From Eubacteriales bacterium (GTDB taxonomy: Bacteria > Bacillota > Clostridia > Lachnospirales > Lachnospiraceae), in the NCBI GenBank assembly GCA_030524715.1, contig JAUNGB010000027.1, positions 3,666 to 53,809 on the forward strand: DNA of 50,144 bases. The letters run 5' to 3'. Of the stretch, positions 32,291-40,682 are shown in pieces. The position numbers and the translations under genes are program-made. How positions within the stretch are numbered: position 1 is the stretch's first letter; every line of letters starts with the position of its first letter. The notes beneath the pieces are model-generated. The model saw nothing but the letters and a program-made list of their open reading frames with translations, was not told where the DNA came from and made no database searches.

Positions 32291-34105
32291 TTCTGAATAG
32301 GTATTTCCGTATTCATCCGTCCAGGAGCCGTCGCCGTTATCCGTAAAGCCGGTGCCGTTATCGTCACGGTAGAAATAATCTCCGTTAGTAGTTCGGATGA
32401 CCTCAGAGGTACTGCCGTCGCTGCCGGAAAGGATATGGGAGTCCAGTTCCATACCTTCATAATGATAGCGGTCATCCAGCGTTGCGTAAGATTCACCGTA
32501 TTCGTCCGTCCAGGACGTCCCTCCATTATAGGTGAAATTAGTACCGTAATAATTAGAATAGGTTCCGTTACCATTGTCTTTTAAGGCAGTAATATTTCCG
32601 TTACTGTCAATGACAGTATTGATGTAGCCGGAGCCTCTATTATTAAATCCTCCGGTATAAGGAATCACGGATGGCGCAGGTTCCGGGGATTCCGTTTCAG
32701 TGGTATCCGGAACAGAAGCATCACCGGTCTGTGCGGAGCCGGAGGATATTCCGTTCCAGGAATCCTCATACTCTGATGAGGAAATATCGCTTATGTTTTC
32801 TGACAATGTGTTTTCTGACAATGTGCTTTCCGGTAATGTATTTTCCGGCAATGTGTTTCCCAACGGTGTGTTTTTCGGCTGTGCTTGCAGAGCATTATCC
32901 GCCGGAGAGGATTCCTGTGTGCTGTCATAGGAAACAGGTTTAAAGGAAGCGTCCGCCGGGGCCTGCATACGGGATGCGGCAGGAGAGGCATTTTTATCCG
33001 GTATATAATCTAAAGCTTTTGCGGAAGCCTTTGCAGTTTCAGCAGAAATGTCCGTAAGGACGTCCGGAGAATCTGTGACGGCTGAAAAAACAACAAAGGT
33101 ATTTGCAGCGATTAATAAGGCCGTAAGTATAATTCCCGGAAGGCGGTTTCGTTTCAGATGCTTCAGGTTAAGCATGTAAAGGATTCTGTCCTTGAATACC
33201 ATTGTGCTGTCATTGAGGCTTGCCGAAACATAGGGCACATGGTTTTCAATTGCCGCGGTTCTCAGAAGAAGCTTTCTGTACAGCCTGTGATCCTTTACTG
33301 TGCAGTGGCGGATGACATTTGTATCGCACAGGTTTTCAATGTCATTATCCGCTTCCTTCAGCATGATATGCAGAAACGGATTAAACCAGTAAACCGTGGA
33401 GCAGATCCGCAGGAGCATCTTATACCACAGATCTCTGCGGCGGTAGTGTGAAAGTTCATGGTGGAAAATCAGTTTCAGCTCTTCAGCAGTGTATCCGACT
33501 GCCGGAAGATACAGCTCTGTTTTCAGCAGGCCGGTAAGAAGCGGAGTGGAAATCCCGGCGTTCTGCAGCAGGTTCGGAGGATTCTGGATATCCTTCAGCC
33601 TGTATACGGAGGAATACACTCTTAATGTCACCGGATTATAGACCGGAAGGCTCATGCGCTTCAGATTTTTCATAGAAATATGGTAGGAAACCGTTTCCCA
33701 GATCAATTTTAATACGGCTATGGCAAGCCACAAAATCAGAAAAATACTGAAAATGGATACGGAATCTCCGACCTTATGTACATTCCCGGAAAAATCCGTG
33801 TTTTGCCTTTCTGATGTCAGTTCCGTTCCGGTGTCACGGACATCCGGGCCATTTTGCGGAAGGCTCTGCATAATTGGATTTTCCGAAAGCTTCTGGACTG
33901 TCTCGTTTACCGGTAAATGAAAAACGGACAGCCTGGCAGGCATCCGGACGGGAATGAGAAGACTCAGGGAAAGCATGAGCCAGACAAGATATTTCCACTG
34001 TGCAGTAAATTTACCCTTGAGAAAAACGGACATCAGCTTTACAAGCAGAATGATGACTGCGGCGATGATGTTCAGTTTCAGGATATGAAGCACAAATCCT
34101 TCCAT
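32288..34105 (-). CDS. M56 family membrane metallopeptidase with repeat-containing outside domain
   Basis: A 605-aa membrane sensor protease. Membrane segments are at about 10-28, 38-52 and 118-140. The zinc motif HELSH is at residues 216-220, followed by the WFNPFLHIMLKEADNDIENLCD segment shared with BlaR1. A membrane segment near 320-340 leads to an outside region that holds a Thr/Ser-Glu linker made of 5-residue repeats (LPENT, LPEST, LSENT) and a C-terminal domain with recurring W-T-D-E-Y-G and DGSWTDEYGNTY motifs. The same motif type occurs in the exported protein encoded first in this operon. It should cleave the adjoining BlaI-type repressor when an outside signal is sensed. Confidence 0.9.
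   Translation of the reverse strand: MEGFVLHILKLNIIAAVIILLVKLMSVFLKGKFTAQWKYLVWLMLSLSLLIPVRMPARLSVFHLPVNETVQKLSENPIMQSLPQNGPDVRDTGTELTSERQNTDFSGNVHKVGDSVSIFSIFLILWLAIAVLKLIWETVSYHISMKNLKRMSLPVYNPVTLRVYSSVYRLKDIQNPPNLLQNAGISTPLLTGLLKTELYLPAVGYTAEELKLIFHHELSHYRRRDLWYKMLLRICSTVYWFNPFLHIMLKEADNDIENLCDTNVIRHCTVKDHRLYRKLLLRTAAIENHVPYVSASLNDSTMVFKDRILYMLNLKHLKRNRLPGIILTALLIAANTFVVFSAVTDSPDVLTDISAETAKASAKALDYIPDKNASPAASRMQAPADASFKPVSYDSTQESSPADNALQAQPKNTPLGNTLPENTLPESTLSENTLSENISDISSSEYEDSWNGISSGSAQTGDASVPDTTETESPEPAPSVIPYTGGFNNRGSGYINTVIDSNGNITALKDNGNGTYSNYYGTNFTYNGGTSWTDEYGESYATLDDRYHYEGMELDSHILSGSDGSTSEVIRTTNGDYFYRDDNGTGFTDNGDGSWTDEYGNTYSE
32796..32870. repeat. Five 15-bp tandem repeats inside the M56 gene
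   Basis: Units of 15 bp (plus strand TTTTCTGACAATGTG and variants) at 32796, 32811, 32826, 32841 and 32856 encode the five-residue repeats of the linker. Length changes here would stay in frame. Confidence 0.8.
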
Positions 34106-34108
34106 GGG

Positions 34109-34498
34109 TTAATCCTCCTTATTTTCCAGTTCCTGCAGGAAATCACTGAGTTCCTGAATCTCATCGGAACTTATTTTACGTCCCTGATAGAGAGAAGTCA
34201 CAAACTTTTTCAGGGAATTTCCATATAGTTTTTCTAATACGCTGTGACTTTCATGTGCCTGATATTCTTCCTGTGAAATCAGAGGGGTATAAAGGTTCAT
34301 CTTTCCCTGTTTTTCCACGCGCACAAAATTTTTGGCCTCAAGACGGGTCAGCAGGGACAGGATCGTTGTGGGCGCCAACTGCTTTTTCAGATTGACGATT
34401 TTTTCGATTTCAGATCGGCTCATAGGGGGAGCGCCGTTCCATAATGCCAGCATAATATCAAGTTCTGATTCAGGAAGTCTCTGATATGATTTTTTCAT
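34109..34498 (-). CDS. BlaI/MecI-family transcriptional repressor
   Basis: A 129-aa winged-helix repressor: LPESELDIMLALWNGAPPMS at the start, LAPTTILSLLTRLEAKNFVR as the recognition region, and a C-terminal dimer and cleavage part (HESHSVLEKLYGNSLKKFV). AGAGGTAA lies before the ATG. The M56 gene starts 3 nt later. Candidate operators CTAC-N4-GTAG are upstream of the first gene of the set at 35558-35631. Confidence 0.94.
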   Translation of the reverse strand: MKKSYQRLPESELDIMLALWNGAPPMSRSEIEKIVNLKKQLAPTTILSLLTRLEAKNFVRVEKQGKMNLYTPLISQEEYQAHESHSVLEKLYGNSLKKFVTSLYQGRKISSDEIQELSDFLQELENKED

Positions 34499-34525
34499 AT
34501 AACATTACCTCTGCTTTTTGCGTTG

Positions 34526-34551
34526 CCGGGCATTATTTTTAGCATGCCCGG
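34526..34551. other. Hairpin upstream of blaI-like gene
   Basis: CCGGGCAT and ATGCCCGG form a perfect 8-bp stem. The A run follows on the plus strand, so for minus-strand transcription the T run comes before the stem; it is not a normal terminator for this operon. It may be a structure in the intergenic transcript. Confidence 0.4.
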
Positions 34552-34582
34552 AAAAAAATACAAGTTATCTGTTGGAAGATAT

Positions 34583-34615
34583 GTTACTGTTCACACCAGC
34601 AGTGTAAACAATAAC
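34583..34615. repeat. 14-bp imperfect inverted repeat
   Basis: GTTACTGTTCACAC (34583-34596) and GTGTAAACAATAAC (34602-34615) pair at 12 of 14 positions around a 5-nt centre. A similar GTGAACAATAA string is at about 35670. It lies between the exported-protein gene and the repressor gene and may be a second regulator site. Confidence 0.45.
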
Positions 34616-34635
34616 AAAATATTACTACGGGAGGA

Positions 34636-35517
34636 TTACCATGGAAGGAAGCTCTCACTGTCCGTATCATAGTAATACCAACCGTTTCCTCTGCCGATAG
34701 GAGAGCCGTCGGTTTCTGCCTTCTGGAAAGGAATATAGGAATTTGTTCCCGGATCCCAGGAGTAGAGATCATACGGATCGTTTATATCCGATGTGCTGTC
34801 ATTGTCCTCGTCCGTATGATCAGAGGACGCATCAGCCGCTTCCCGGGCAAAAGTACCGTTCCAATAATAAGCTTCACCGTTTTCATTATAAATAGGGGCT
34901 GTTTCATCTACATTATCCAAATCTCCATAGGAAACGCCGTTTTCATCATACCAGTTGCCTGTGCCGTCAGTTCCGCAGGTAACATGGACACTGTTCATGT
35001 TGATGTCATAGAGGATGATGGAATTAAAGCCCTGGGGAGGAATCTCCGTATCGGATGCGGAGGAATCGGTTTGGGTTCCAGATGAATTGCCGTCGCTGTC
35101 CGTCTGCGCAGAGCTGCCTGGATTGGAGGAAGCTGTCTCCGGATAGTCGATACTGTCGATAATTTCCTTTACTTCGGCAATATCCTCTGCCTTTGCTGCC
35201 AGACCGGCTACCGTATAGATACTGTCTCCGGCGCAGTAGATGGTCTGATAAACCGCCTTATATTCGTCACTGGTCTTTGACAGGGCGGGAAGATCATCAT
35301 AGTCCTTATATTTCATAACAATAACCTTATCTGTGCCGTTTGTAAAGGTGTGAAAGGTATTTTTATCTGAAATTTCTTCCCAGTCTCTGTTAATGGCTTC
35401 CAGAGAAGTAGAAGGTTCATTGATGTTAATGGATGCGGCGTTTCCGGCAACGGGAAATGCGCAGATCAATGCTGCGGACAATGCAAATGCAGGTAAAATT
35501 CTTATTTTGGTATTCAT
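34636..35517 (-). CDS. Exported protein with W-x-D-E-x-G repeats, partner of BlaI/M56 locus
   Basis: A 293-aa secreted protein. The signal peptide (ILPAFALSAALICAFPVAGNA) is cleaved near residue 28. The first domain (to about 130) is unfamiliar and includes DKVIVMKYKDYDDLPALSKT. A Ser/Thr/Asp-rich linker follows, then repeats such as GTGNWYDENGVSYGDLDN, YNENGEAYYWNG and WDPGTNSYIPF. These resemble the outside domain of the M56 protein encoded at the end of the operon. AGGAG precedes the ATG. The promoter carries three BlaI-type operators. A role as signal, substrate or sensor modulator is inferred, not shown. Confidence 0.78.
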   Translation of the reverse strand: MNTKIRILPAFALSAALICAFPVAGNAASININEPSTSLEAINRDWEEISDKNTFHTFTNGTDKVIVMKYKDYDDLPALSKTSDEYKAVYQTIYCAGDSIYTVAGLAAKAEDIAEVKEIIDSIDYPETASSNPGSSAQTDSDGNSSGTQTDSSASDTEIPPQGFNSIILYDINMNSVHVTCGTDGTGNWYDENGVSYGDLDNVDETAPIYNENGEAYYWNGTFAREAADASSDHTDEDNDSTSDINDPYDLYSWDPGTNSYIPFQKAETDGSPIGRGNGWYYYDTDSESFLPW

Positions 35518-35557
35518 GGAAAATTCTCCTTTCGACTATTGTAAATATTAATTACTT

Positions 35558-35631
35558 CTACTTTTGTAGTAGATGATTACATTCTACAACTGTAGAAGAG
35601 GATTGTCAATAGCTATTTACTACTTTTGTAG
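35558..35631 (-). promoter_or_regulatory. Promoter with three CTAC-N4-GTAG operators
   Basis: On the minus strand TTGACA (35604-35609) is 17 bp from TAGAAT (35581-35586). Three 12-bp palindromes CTAC-N4-GTAG lie at 35558-35569, 35584-35595 (in the promoter spacer, within the perfect 16-mer TTCTACAACTGTAGAA) and 35620-35631. This is the shape of BlaI/MecI/CopY operators and points to repression by the protein at 34109-34498. Confidence 0.85.
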
Positions 35632-35772
35632 AAGATAAATGGATTTATGTTACTTTTATACCGTAGATGTGAACAATAATATGTAAACACGTAGTGAGCA
35701 GCAATACGATTTATGTTGCAGTTTTGCTGAAGAAACTATAAAATTAGAGATAACGGAACTGAACTTAGATAA

Positions 35773-35806
35773 GCACGCAGCAAAGCGGGATGCGAATGCC
35801 GACTTA
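35773..35806 (-). repeat. GCGGACATTCG dispersed repeat, copy E
   Basis: Plus strand GCACGCAGCAAAGCGGGATG followed by CGAATGCCGACTT matches the reverse strand of copy B (GCATGAAGCAAAGCGGAATA, CGAATGTCCGCTT). It lies just before the truncated 5' end of the AAA-ATPase-like pseudogene. Confidence 0.65.
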
Positions 35807-35822
35807 AGGCATAAAGCAGGAG

Positions 35823-36426
35823 GTGGAATATTTTTTTTCCAATCAATATGCCAATGAGGAATACTTATTCAGAGATCTTTTTATCTGGAAAGAGGAAAAA
35901 TACCGTAAGCTTCAGGGAAGCTACCCTGTGATTTTTGTGAGCTTTGCGGGTATTAAGGGAGATACCTATGAAACCGTAAGAGAGGGTATTATTCAGGTTA
36001 TCATAGATTTATATGCAAAGTACAGTTTTTTGCTTGAGGGAGATTTCTTAAACAGGCAGGAAAAAGCGTACTTTGATTATATAAATGCCGGTATGTCAGA
36101 TGCAGTAGCTTCCATGGCACTGCATCGGCTGGCGATGTGTCTGAAGCGCTATTATGACAAAAAAACAATTATATTGCTTGATGAGTATGATACGCCTTTG
36201 CAGGAAGCTTATCTATATGGATATTGGGATAAACTGGCGTCATTTATCAGAAGTATGTTCAATTTTACGTTTAAAACAAACCCTTATCTGGAGAGAGGGC
36301 TTATGACAGGGATTACCAGAGTAAGTAAAGAATCTTACAATCCGGGGCCTGATCGTTGATCTTGCGGATCAATACCGGATAACATCTAACAGGGAAAGCG
36401 GATTGGGGCGCTATGATGTAGTGATG
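35823..36426 (+). pseudogene. Remnant of an AAA-ATPase-like/PD-(D/E)XK nuclease gene
   Basis: The frame 35823-36359 encodes the middle of an AAA-ATPase-like protein: EYFFSNQYANEEYLFRDL at the point that normally follows the Walker A loop, YPVIFVSFAGIKGDT, Walker B IILLDEYDTPLQEAY and LMTGITRVSKES. The Walker A region is missing. At about 36335 the coding frame shifts, and the +1 frame continues as GLIVDLADQYRITSNRESG-LGRYDVVME, the end of the PD-(D/E)XK nuclease domain. The roughly 200 residues between are deleted. The remnant stops at the 44-bp hairpin repeat at 36427. Both ends thus meet dispersed repeats. An intact but diverged relative is at 38713-40380. Confidence 0.85.
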
Positions 36427-36470
36427 GAGCATGTTTGAAAATTGCGGGAATGAATTTCCAAACACGCTCT
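36427..36470 (+). repeat. 44-bp hairpin repeat, copy 2
   Basis: Same element as 20437-20480, with arms near GAGCATGTTTGAAAATT and AATTTCCAAACACGCTC around GCGGGAATG. It ends the AAA-ATPase-like pseudogene fragment and lies just before the DUF2284 stop region. Confidence 0.85.
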
Positions 36471-36505
36471 AAGACTTGCAAGAGGGGCTTAAACAAAATC
36501 TTATA

Positions 36506-37060
36506 TCAGGGAATCAGCAGGCCGTTTACCAGTATGAAATGTGCGGGGAGACGGTCTGCTTCCATCCATTCCAGATGAAGCCCCATAAGCTTTTCTATAG
36601 TCAGCCCCACGTTGCCCCCAAGGGATTCGATGGAATAGCGCATTTTGTCCGGGAAGCGGCAGGGCTTTCCAAGAGGCTTTGCGCAGCCGTTTTTGCATAA
36701 GGAGCAGCTTCCGGCAGACAGACTGATACTGCCTGGAAACTGTGCTTCCTGCCGGTACATTTCTTCGCTGAGGCGCTCTTTTTCAGGAGGGATGACCTTC
36801 TGGATAATGGCATTCTGTTCTTCAGGCGTATATGTCCGTTCTAAAAGCTCCGGTTTAAATATAATCTTTGTGGCTGTAAGCCGGAGCATGTTATATTTCT
36901 TCCAGTAGTCGGCTACATCAAAAGAATATGAGGGACAGGACCAGACCTGGTCATAGTTGGGACAGGCCTTGCATGCCTTAAGGAAAGTGGGGATATCAAC
37001 ATAGTTTTTGACATATTCGGAAACAGATATGGATGCTTCGTATTTTTCTGTTGTATACAT
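36506..37060 (-). CDS. DUF2284 metal-binding protein
   Basis: A 184-aa cytoplasmic protein of the DUF2284 family. Cysteines occur in the family pattern: FLKACKACPNYDQVWSCPSY in the first third and LSAGSCSLCKNGCAKP then GKPCRFPDKMRYSIES in the second half, suggesting iron-sulphur or zinc binding. GGAGG precedes the ATG. It stands alone and its cellular role is not known. Confidence 0.88.
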   Translation of the reverse strand: MYTTEKYEASISVSEYVKNYVDIPTFLKACKACPNYDQVWSCPSYSFDVADYWKKYNMLRLTATKIIFKPELLERTYTPEEQNAIIQKVIPPEKERLSEEMYRQEAQFPGSISLSAGSCSLCKNGCAKPLGKPCRFPDKMRYSIESLGGNVGLTIEKLMGLHLEWMEADRLPAHFILVNGLLIP

Positions 37061-37312
37061 TTTATACCTCCGTGTGATGAAAAAATCAATTATAATTGTG
37101 GAAAAGTTACCGGAATTCTCCGCCGTCTGTGGATAAGCGGCCAGGCGGAAGCTTTCTGTAATCTGATTATAAAGGATAAAAAAACGAATGGCAATATTTC
37201 CGCTTTTTTATCGTGGAATTTTCGGGAAAGCTGTAGTAGAATGGTGGATGTAAATGGAAAAAAATGTACCGGGAAATGCGGAGCATACTTTAAAAAGAGA
37301 GGGAGCTTGATA

Positions 37313-38215
37313 ATGACAACAAAAAACAGCAATGATAGAAACACTAACAGTGCAGAAGATAATTATATCAAAGGGATGCTGCTGATCATGGTATCCGCTT
37401 TTTGCTTTGCGTGCATGAATGTGTGTGTGCGTCTGTCCGGGGATCTGCCGTCCGTGCAGAAAAGCTTTTTCAGAAATCTTGTGGCGGCGGTGTTTGCGGG
37501 AGCGATCATTTATAAGAACCATATCCGTCTGAATGTGGATAAAAAGCAGTGGGCGCCTCTGGCGGCAAGATGTATTTTTGGAACGATAGGGATACTTTGC
37601 AATTTTTACGCGGTGGATCATCTGCTTGTGGCGGACGCGTCTATTTTAAATAAATTATCCCCGTTTTTTGCGATTTTGTTTTCGTTTCTGCTTTTAAAAG
37701 AAAAAATCAAGCCTGTGCAGGCTGTCTGTGTCTGCCTTGCCTTTATTGGCTGCCTGTTTATTGTAAAGCCGGGTTTCCAGAATGCCGCGCTGGTTCCGGC
37801 GCTGATAGGAGTGTGCGGGGGACTGGGAGCCGGTATCGCCTATACGATGGTTCGTGTGCTTGGTACCCATGGAGTAAAAGGCCCTGTGATCGTCTTTTAT
37901 TTTTCCATGTTTTCCTGCCTTGCCGTTACTCCATGGCTGATTCTGGATTATACGCCGATGACCGTAAGGCAGCTTGGAACGCTTCTGATGGCGGGACTTT
38001 TTGCAGCGGGCGGGCAGTTTACCATTACTGCAGCCTATACCTATGCTCCTGCCCGTAAAATATCGATTTTTGATTATTCGCAGATTATTTTTGCGACGGT
38101 TCTCGGCTTCCTTTTATTCGGGGAAATACCGGATGGGTACAGCTTTATAGGGTACGCGCTGATCATTCTGGCGTCATTTTTTATGTTTCTTTACAACCGG
38201 AAAGAGCAGGCATAA
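37313..38215 (+). CDS. EamA/DMT-family transporter
   Basis: A 300-aa membrane protein of the drug/metabolite transporter superfamily with about ten membrane segments in two EamA repeats. Typical parts are MLLIMVSAFCFACMNVCVRL, the SFFRNLVAA turn, DASILNKLSPFFAILFSFLLL-KEKI and LGFLLFGEIPD. The start at 37313 (MTTKNSN) follows GGGAG; the longer frame from 37241 adds an unlikely hydrophilic head. The substrate is unknown. It is a single gene divergent from DUF2284. Confidence 0.92.
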   Translation: MTTKNSNDRNTNSAEDNYIKGMLLIMVSAFCFACMNVCVRLSGDLPSVQKSFFRNLVAAVFAGAIIYKNHIRLNVDKKQWAPLAARCIFGTIGILCNFYAVDHLLVADASILNKLSPFFAILFSFLLLKEKIKPVQAVCVCLAFIGCLFIVKPGFQNAALVPALIGVCGGLGAGIAYTMVRVLGTHGVKGPVIVFYFSMFSCLAVTPWLILDYTPMTVRQLGTLLMAGLFAAGGQFTITAAYTYAPARKISIFDYSQIIFATVLGFLLFGEIPDGYSFIGYALIILASFFMFLYNRKEQA

Positions 38216-38223
38216 AGAGCGTC

Positions 38224-38259
38224 CCGGATATATACAATGGGATGGCATTGTATATCCGG
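38224..38259 (+). other. Hairpin after EamA gene
   Basis: CCGGATATATACAATG and CATTGTATATCCGG pair over 14 bp with a 2-nt bulge and a 6-nt loop. No T run follows. It starts 8 nt after the EamA stop and may protect or help end the transcript. Confidence 0.5.
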
Positions 38260-38313
38260 CGGAGTTTATACAGGGAGGACAGTGCCTGTACATCCGTCGG
38301 ATTTGCAAAAACA

Positions 38314-38355
38314 ACGGGCATTCTTAAGGCGTTAATCGGCTTTAAGAATGCCCGT
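38314..38355 (-). terminator. Intrinsic terminator between convergent EamA and zinc-ribbon genes
   Basis: ACGGGCATTCTTAA (38314-38327) pairs perfectly with TTAAGAATGCCCGT (38342-38355). On the minus strand the stem is followed by TGTTTTT, so it ends the zinc-ribbon gene transcript and may serve both genes. Confidence 0.85.
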
Positions 38356-38358
38356 AAT

Positions 38359-38553
38359 TTAATCTTCTTTTCTTTCTACCTTCAGAGGAGTAGCCTCTTC
38401 CGGTTGAAATACATAACCGCAGGAACAGGTCGTTTCCTCTGTAATCCTGCCTCTGTTGGTGAATACCTCGACTTCCTTTCCACATACGGGACAGGTTCTT
38501 TCCTCCGGTACAGGGGTTCTGTATTTGCTTTCACATCCGTCCATAACAGCCAT
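38359..38553 (-). CDS. Small zinc-ribbon protein
   Basis: A 64-aa protein with two metal-binding knuckles, CPVCGKEVEVF and CSCGYVF, forming a zinc ribbon or rubredoxin-like site. GGAGG with good spacing precedes the ATG and a strong terminator follows, so it is a real gene despite its size. The function is unknown. Confidence 0.8.
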   Translation of the reverse strand: MAVMDGCESKYRTPVPEERTCPVCGKEVEVFTNRGRITEETTCSCGYVFQPEEATPLKVERKED

Positions 38554-38712
38554 AATCGTTACCTCCTATTTCTTTGATTTGATATTAATATTAATCATTT
38601 GGAGAGAAATTGTCAAGCTTTTGAATGTAGTACAAGGTCTTATTTACTCCTTTTTCGATAGAATCATACTATTCTGTTATACCACAAAACAGATATAGAA
38701 AATCAGCAAAAG

Positions 38713-40380
38713 TCAGTATTCTGCTATTCTGCAAGTGTGCTTACCGGTCTTTGTACTGTAATTCAAACCAATTAACAGCAATTTTCCTTCATAACCAAAC
38801 TTCTTCATGATTTGCGGATACTGTTTATCCGTGATCTGCGTTATTGCTTGGTCAGCGCTTTTATTCCATTTCAATTCAACCAGCAAAGCCGGTTTCCTGG
38901 AGGTCGGTCTGGGCAGAAACAAGATATCGCAGTATTCTCTCCCGGATGCCAGCTCCTCAAATTTCAGATAGTGATCTATAGATGTAAGGTACGCCATAAT
39001 GACCACATGCCGCAGCGCCTGTTCGTCATTATAATTCTGCGGCGCTGTCTCAGCAAAATGTGCCGCTTCTATCATTTTGGCAACAGCCATTTCATCTTTA
39101 GCCAGTGTAGCTTTTAACAGATCATCCGATATTTTTACTGCCTTTGCCAGCTCTGGTCTCCCGCCTTCTTTTACTGCACGGATAAACTCGCCTCTGACTT
39201 CTTCATTGGGAATAAATACTTCTTTTCTGTCAGAATCATATGCCAGATACCCCAGGTGTACTAACAAAGTGAAAATATCATCCCTGCTCCTTATGGATAC
39301 CATATCATTCTGAAATGTCTCCGGATCAATCCGGCAGCGCTTTCCCCCAAGCATATTAACTAAAGCATTTTTTAACCCGTCATAATTGAAATCAATATAT
39401 TCCCTAAGTGATTCATAAGTTTCTGTTTTTGTCCAGTAACTGCCGAATTTCCTTTTTGTCATAAGCTCCACAATAGAGTTCGGGCAGTAAACATGCTGAA
39501 CGATATTGCCCTGTTTTATCTTTATACGTCCTGTCTTTGAATTACTTTGATTTTTCTCTGCCGCAGCAAACTGGCCAACTATGTCAAACTGATAACCATC
39601 ATACCATTTTTGCGTTTCTGTAAAATCTAAATCGTATTCTTCACACAGAAGTTTTACCTCATCCTCTGTAAATCCGATAAACGGCGCCAATGGTCCTGGT
39701 TCAAGCATGGTAAACTCTCTGAAATCAGTCAGTGCGGACTGTGTGCCATACTTCTTAATCGGCAGGATACCGGTCATATATGCTCCCGCTATAATCTGCG
39801 AAGTTTCGGCAGTTTTAAATAAACTCCGCAAAAATTGAATGTACGACTCCTGTAACTCTTTCTCATTTTTGGCTTCTCGAAACAGAGCATCCCATTCATC
39901 AATAATAATCAAAAATTTATGTCCGGTTTCCTCCCTGACATCCATAAGCGCAGATGCCAGCTTCTTCGTATGATCGCTAATACATCCCGGATATTCCTTT
40001 TTTAGTTCTTTAATAACTGCGGCCTGTAAATCATATACCGTGTTCCGAATATCTTCTGCCCTTGAAATAAATGAAGTAACATCTACAAAAATCACGTCAT
40101 GCTTATTAAGGTGCTCATCATATCTGCCCTCATCACCAATACTGGCAATCTTAAGCTTTTCAAAAAGTGACCTGGCGTCTGCTCCCTTTGAATAGTAAGC
40201 CGTTAGCATTTTGGCAGCAAAGGACTTACCAAAACGACGCGGACGAGTTGATATTATCAATTTTCTGGATGTACCAAGTACACCATTCGTATAAGCAATT
40301 AAGCCTGATTTATCCACATATTGCCCATCAGCCAGCACCTCTGCAAATCCATCTGCAGGCGGATTTACATAAAATCCCAT
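38713..40380 (-). CDS. AAA-ATPase-like protein with C-terminal PD-(D/E)XK nuclease domain
   Basis: A 555-aa cytoplasmic protein. The start at 40380 (MGFYVNPPADGF) is chosen because GGGGTG lies upstream and the promoter -10 box sits only about 45 nt before it. The P-loop reads STRPRRFGKSFAAK (K52), the Walker B is FLIIIDEWDALF, then GAYMTGILPIKKYGT. The nuclease-like C-terminus has YCDILFLPRP and PALLVELKWNKSADQAI. This two-domain family (AAA-ATPase-like plus PDDEXK_9) occurs in many copies in Clostridia and Bacteroidia; roles in defence or mobile DNA are suspected but not settled. A broken relative is at 35823-36426. Confidence 0.9.
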   Translation of the reverse strand: MGFYVNPPADGFAEVLADGQYVDKSGLIAYTNGVLGTSRKLIISTRPRRFGKSFAAKMLTAYYSKGADARSLFEKLKIASIGDEGRYDEHLNKHDVIFVDVTSFISRAEDIRNTVYDLQAAVIKELKKEYPGCISDHTKKLASALMDVREETGHKFLIIIDEWDALFREAKNEKELQESYIQFLRSLFKTAETSQIIAGAYMTGILPIKKYGTQSALTDFREFTMLEPGPLAPFIGFTEDEVKLLCEEYDLDFTETQKWYDGYQFDIVGQFAAAEKNQSNSKTGRIKIKQGNIVQHVYCPNSIVELMTKRKFGSYWTKTETYESLREYIDFNYDGLKNALVNMLGGKRCRIDPETFQNDMVSIRSRDDIFTLLVHLGYLAYDSDRKEVFIPNEEVRGEFIRAVKEGGRPELAKAVKISDDLLKATLAKDEMAVAKMIEAAHFAETAPQNYNDEQALRHVVIMAYLTSIDHYLKFEELASGREYCDILFLPRPTSRKPALLVELKWNKSADQAITQITDKQYPQIMKKFGYEGKLLLIGLNYSTKTGKHTCRIAEY

Positions 40381-40423
40381 TCTGCCCCACACCCCTTTCA
40401 GAAGTAATTCCTTTATCATCTGT

Positions 40424-40452
40424 ATTATACAAAACAGCCCTGTGAAATTCAA
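40424..40452 (-). promoter_or_regulatory. Promoter of the AAA-ATPase-like gene
   Basis: On the minus strand TTGAAT (40447-40452) is exactly 17 bp from TATAAT (40424-40429). It shows that upstream ATGs in the open frame (40452 and 40419) are not starts. Confidence 0.8.
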
Positions 40453-40562
40453 GTATCATACTGCCAGCATCAAAAAAGCCAGTCTGATTTCCGTCGAATC
40501 AAAACAGGAGTAACCGTTTTGTGTATGAGTTTTCCCAATGGTTTCGGCTGAGAAATACAATC

Positions 40563-40592
40563 TTGTCATAACCGCCTTTCTTGAAGTATAAT
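40563..40592 (+). promoter_or_regulatory. Promoter of the LytTR regulator operon
   Basis: TTGTCA (40563-40568) is 18 bp from a perfect TATAAT (40587-40592), about 90 bp before the regulator ATG. Confidence 0.7.
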
Positions 40593-40682
40593 AGTGTTAC
40601 TATTTATCCCCCCCGCGCTGACCGCAGGATTACGGGCATTAGATACCCCAAAACATTTCTATACTAAACAGGAGGACTCAAA

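Noticed and set aside
34526-34551. Hairpin as terminator of the exported-protein gene
   Set aside because: For minus-strand transcription the T run comes before the stem, not after it.
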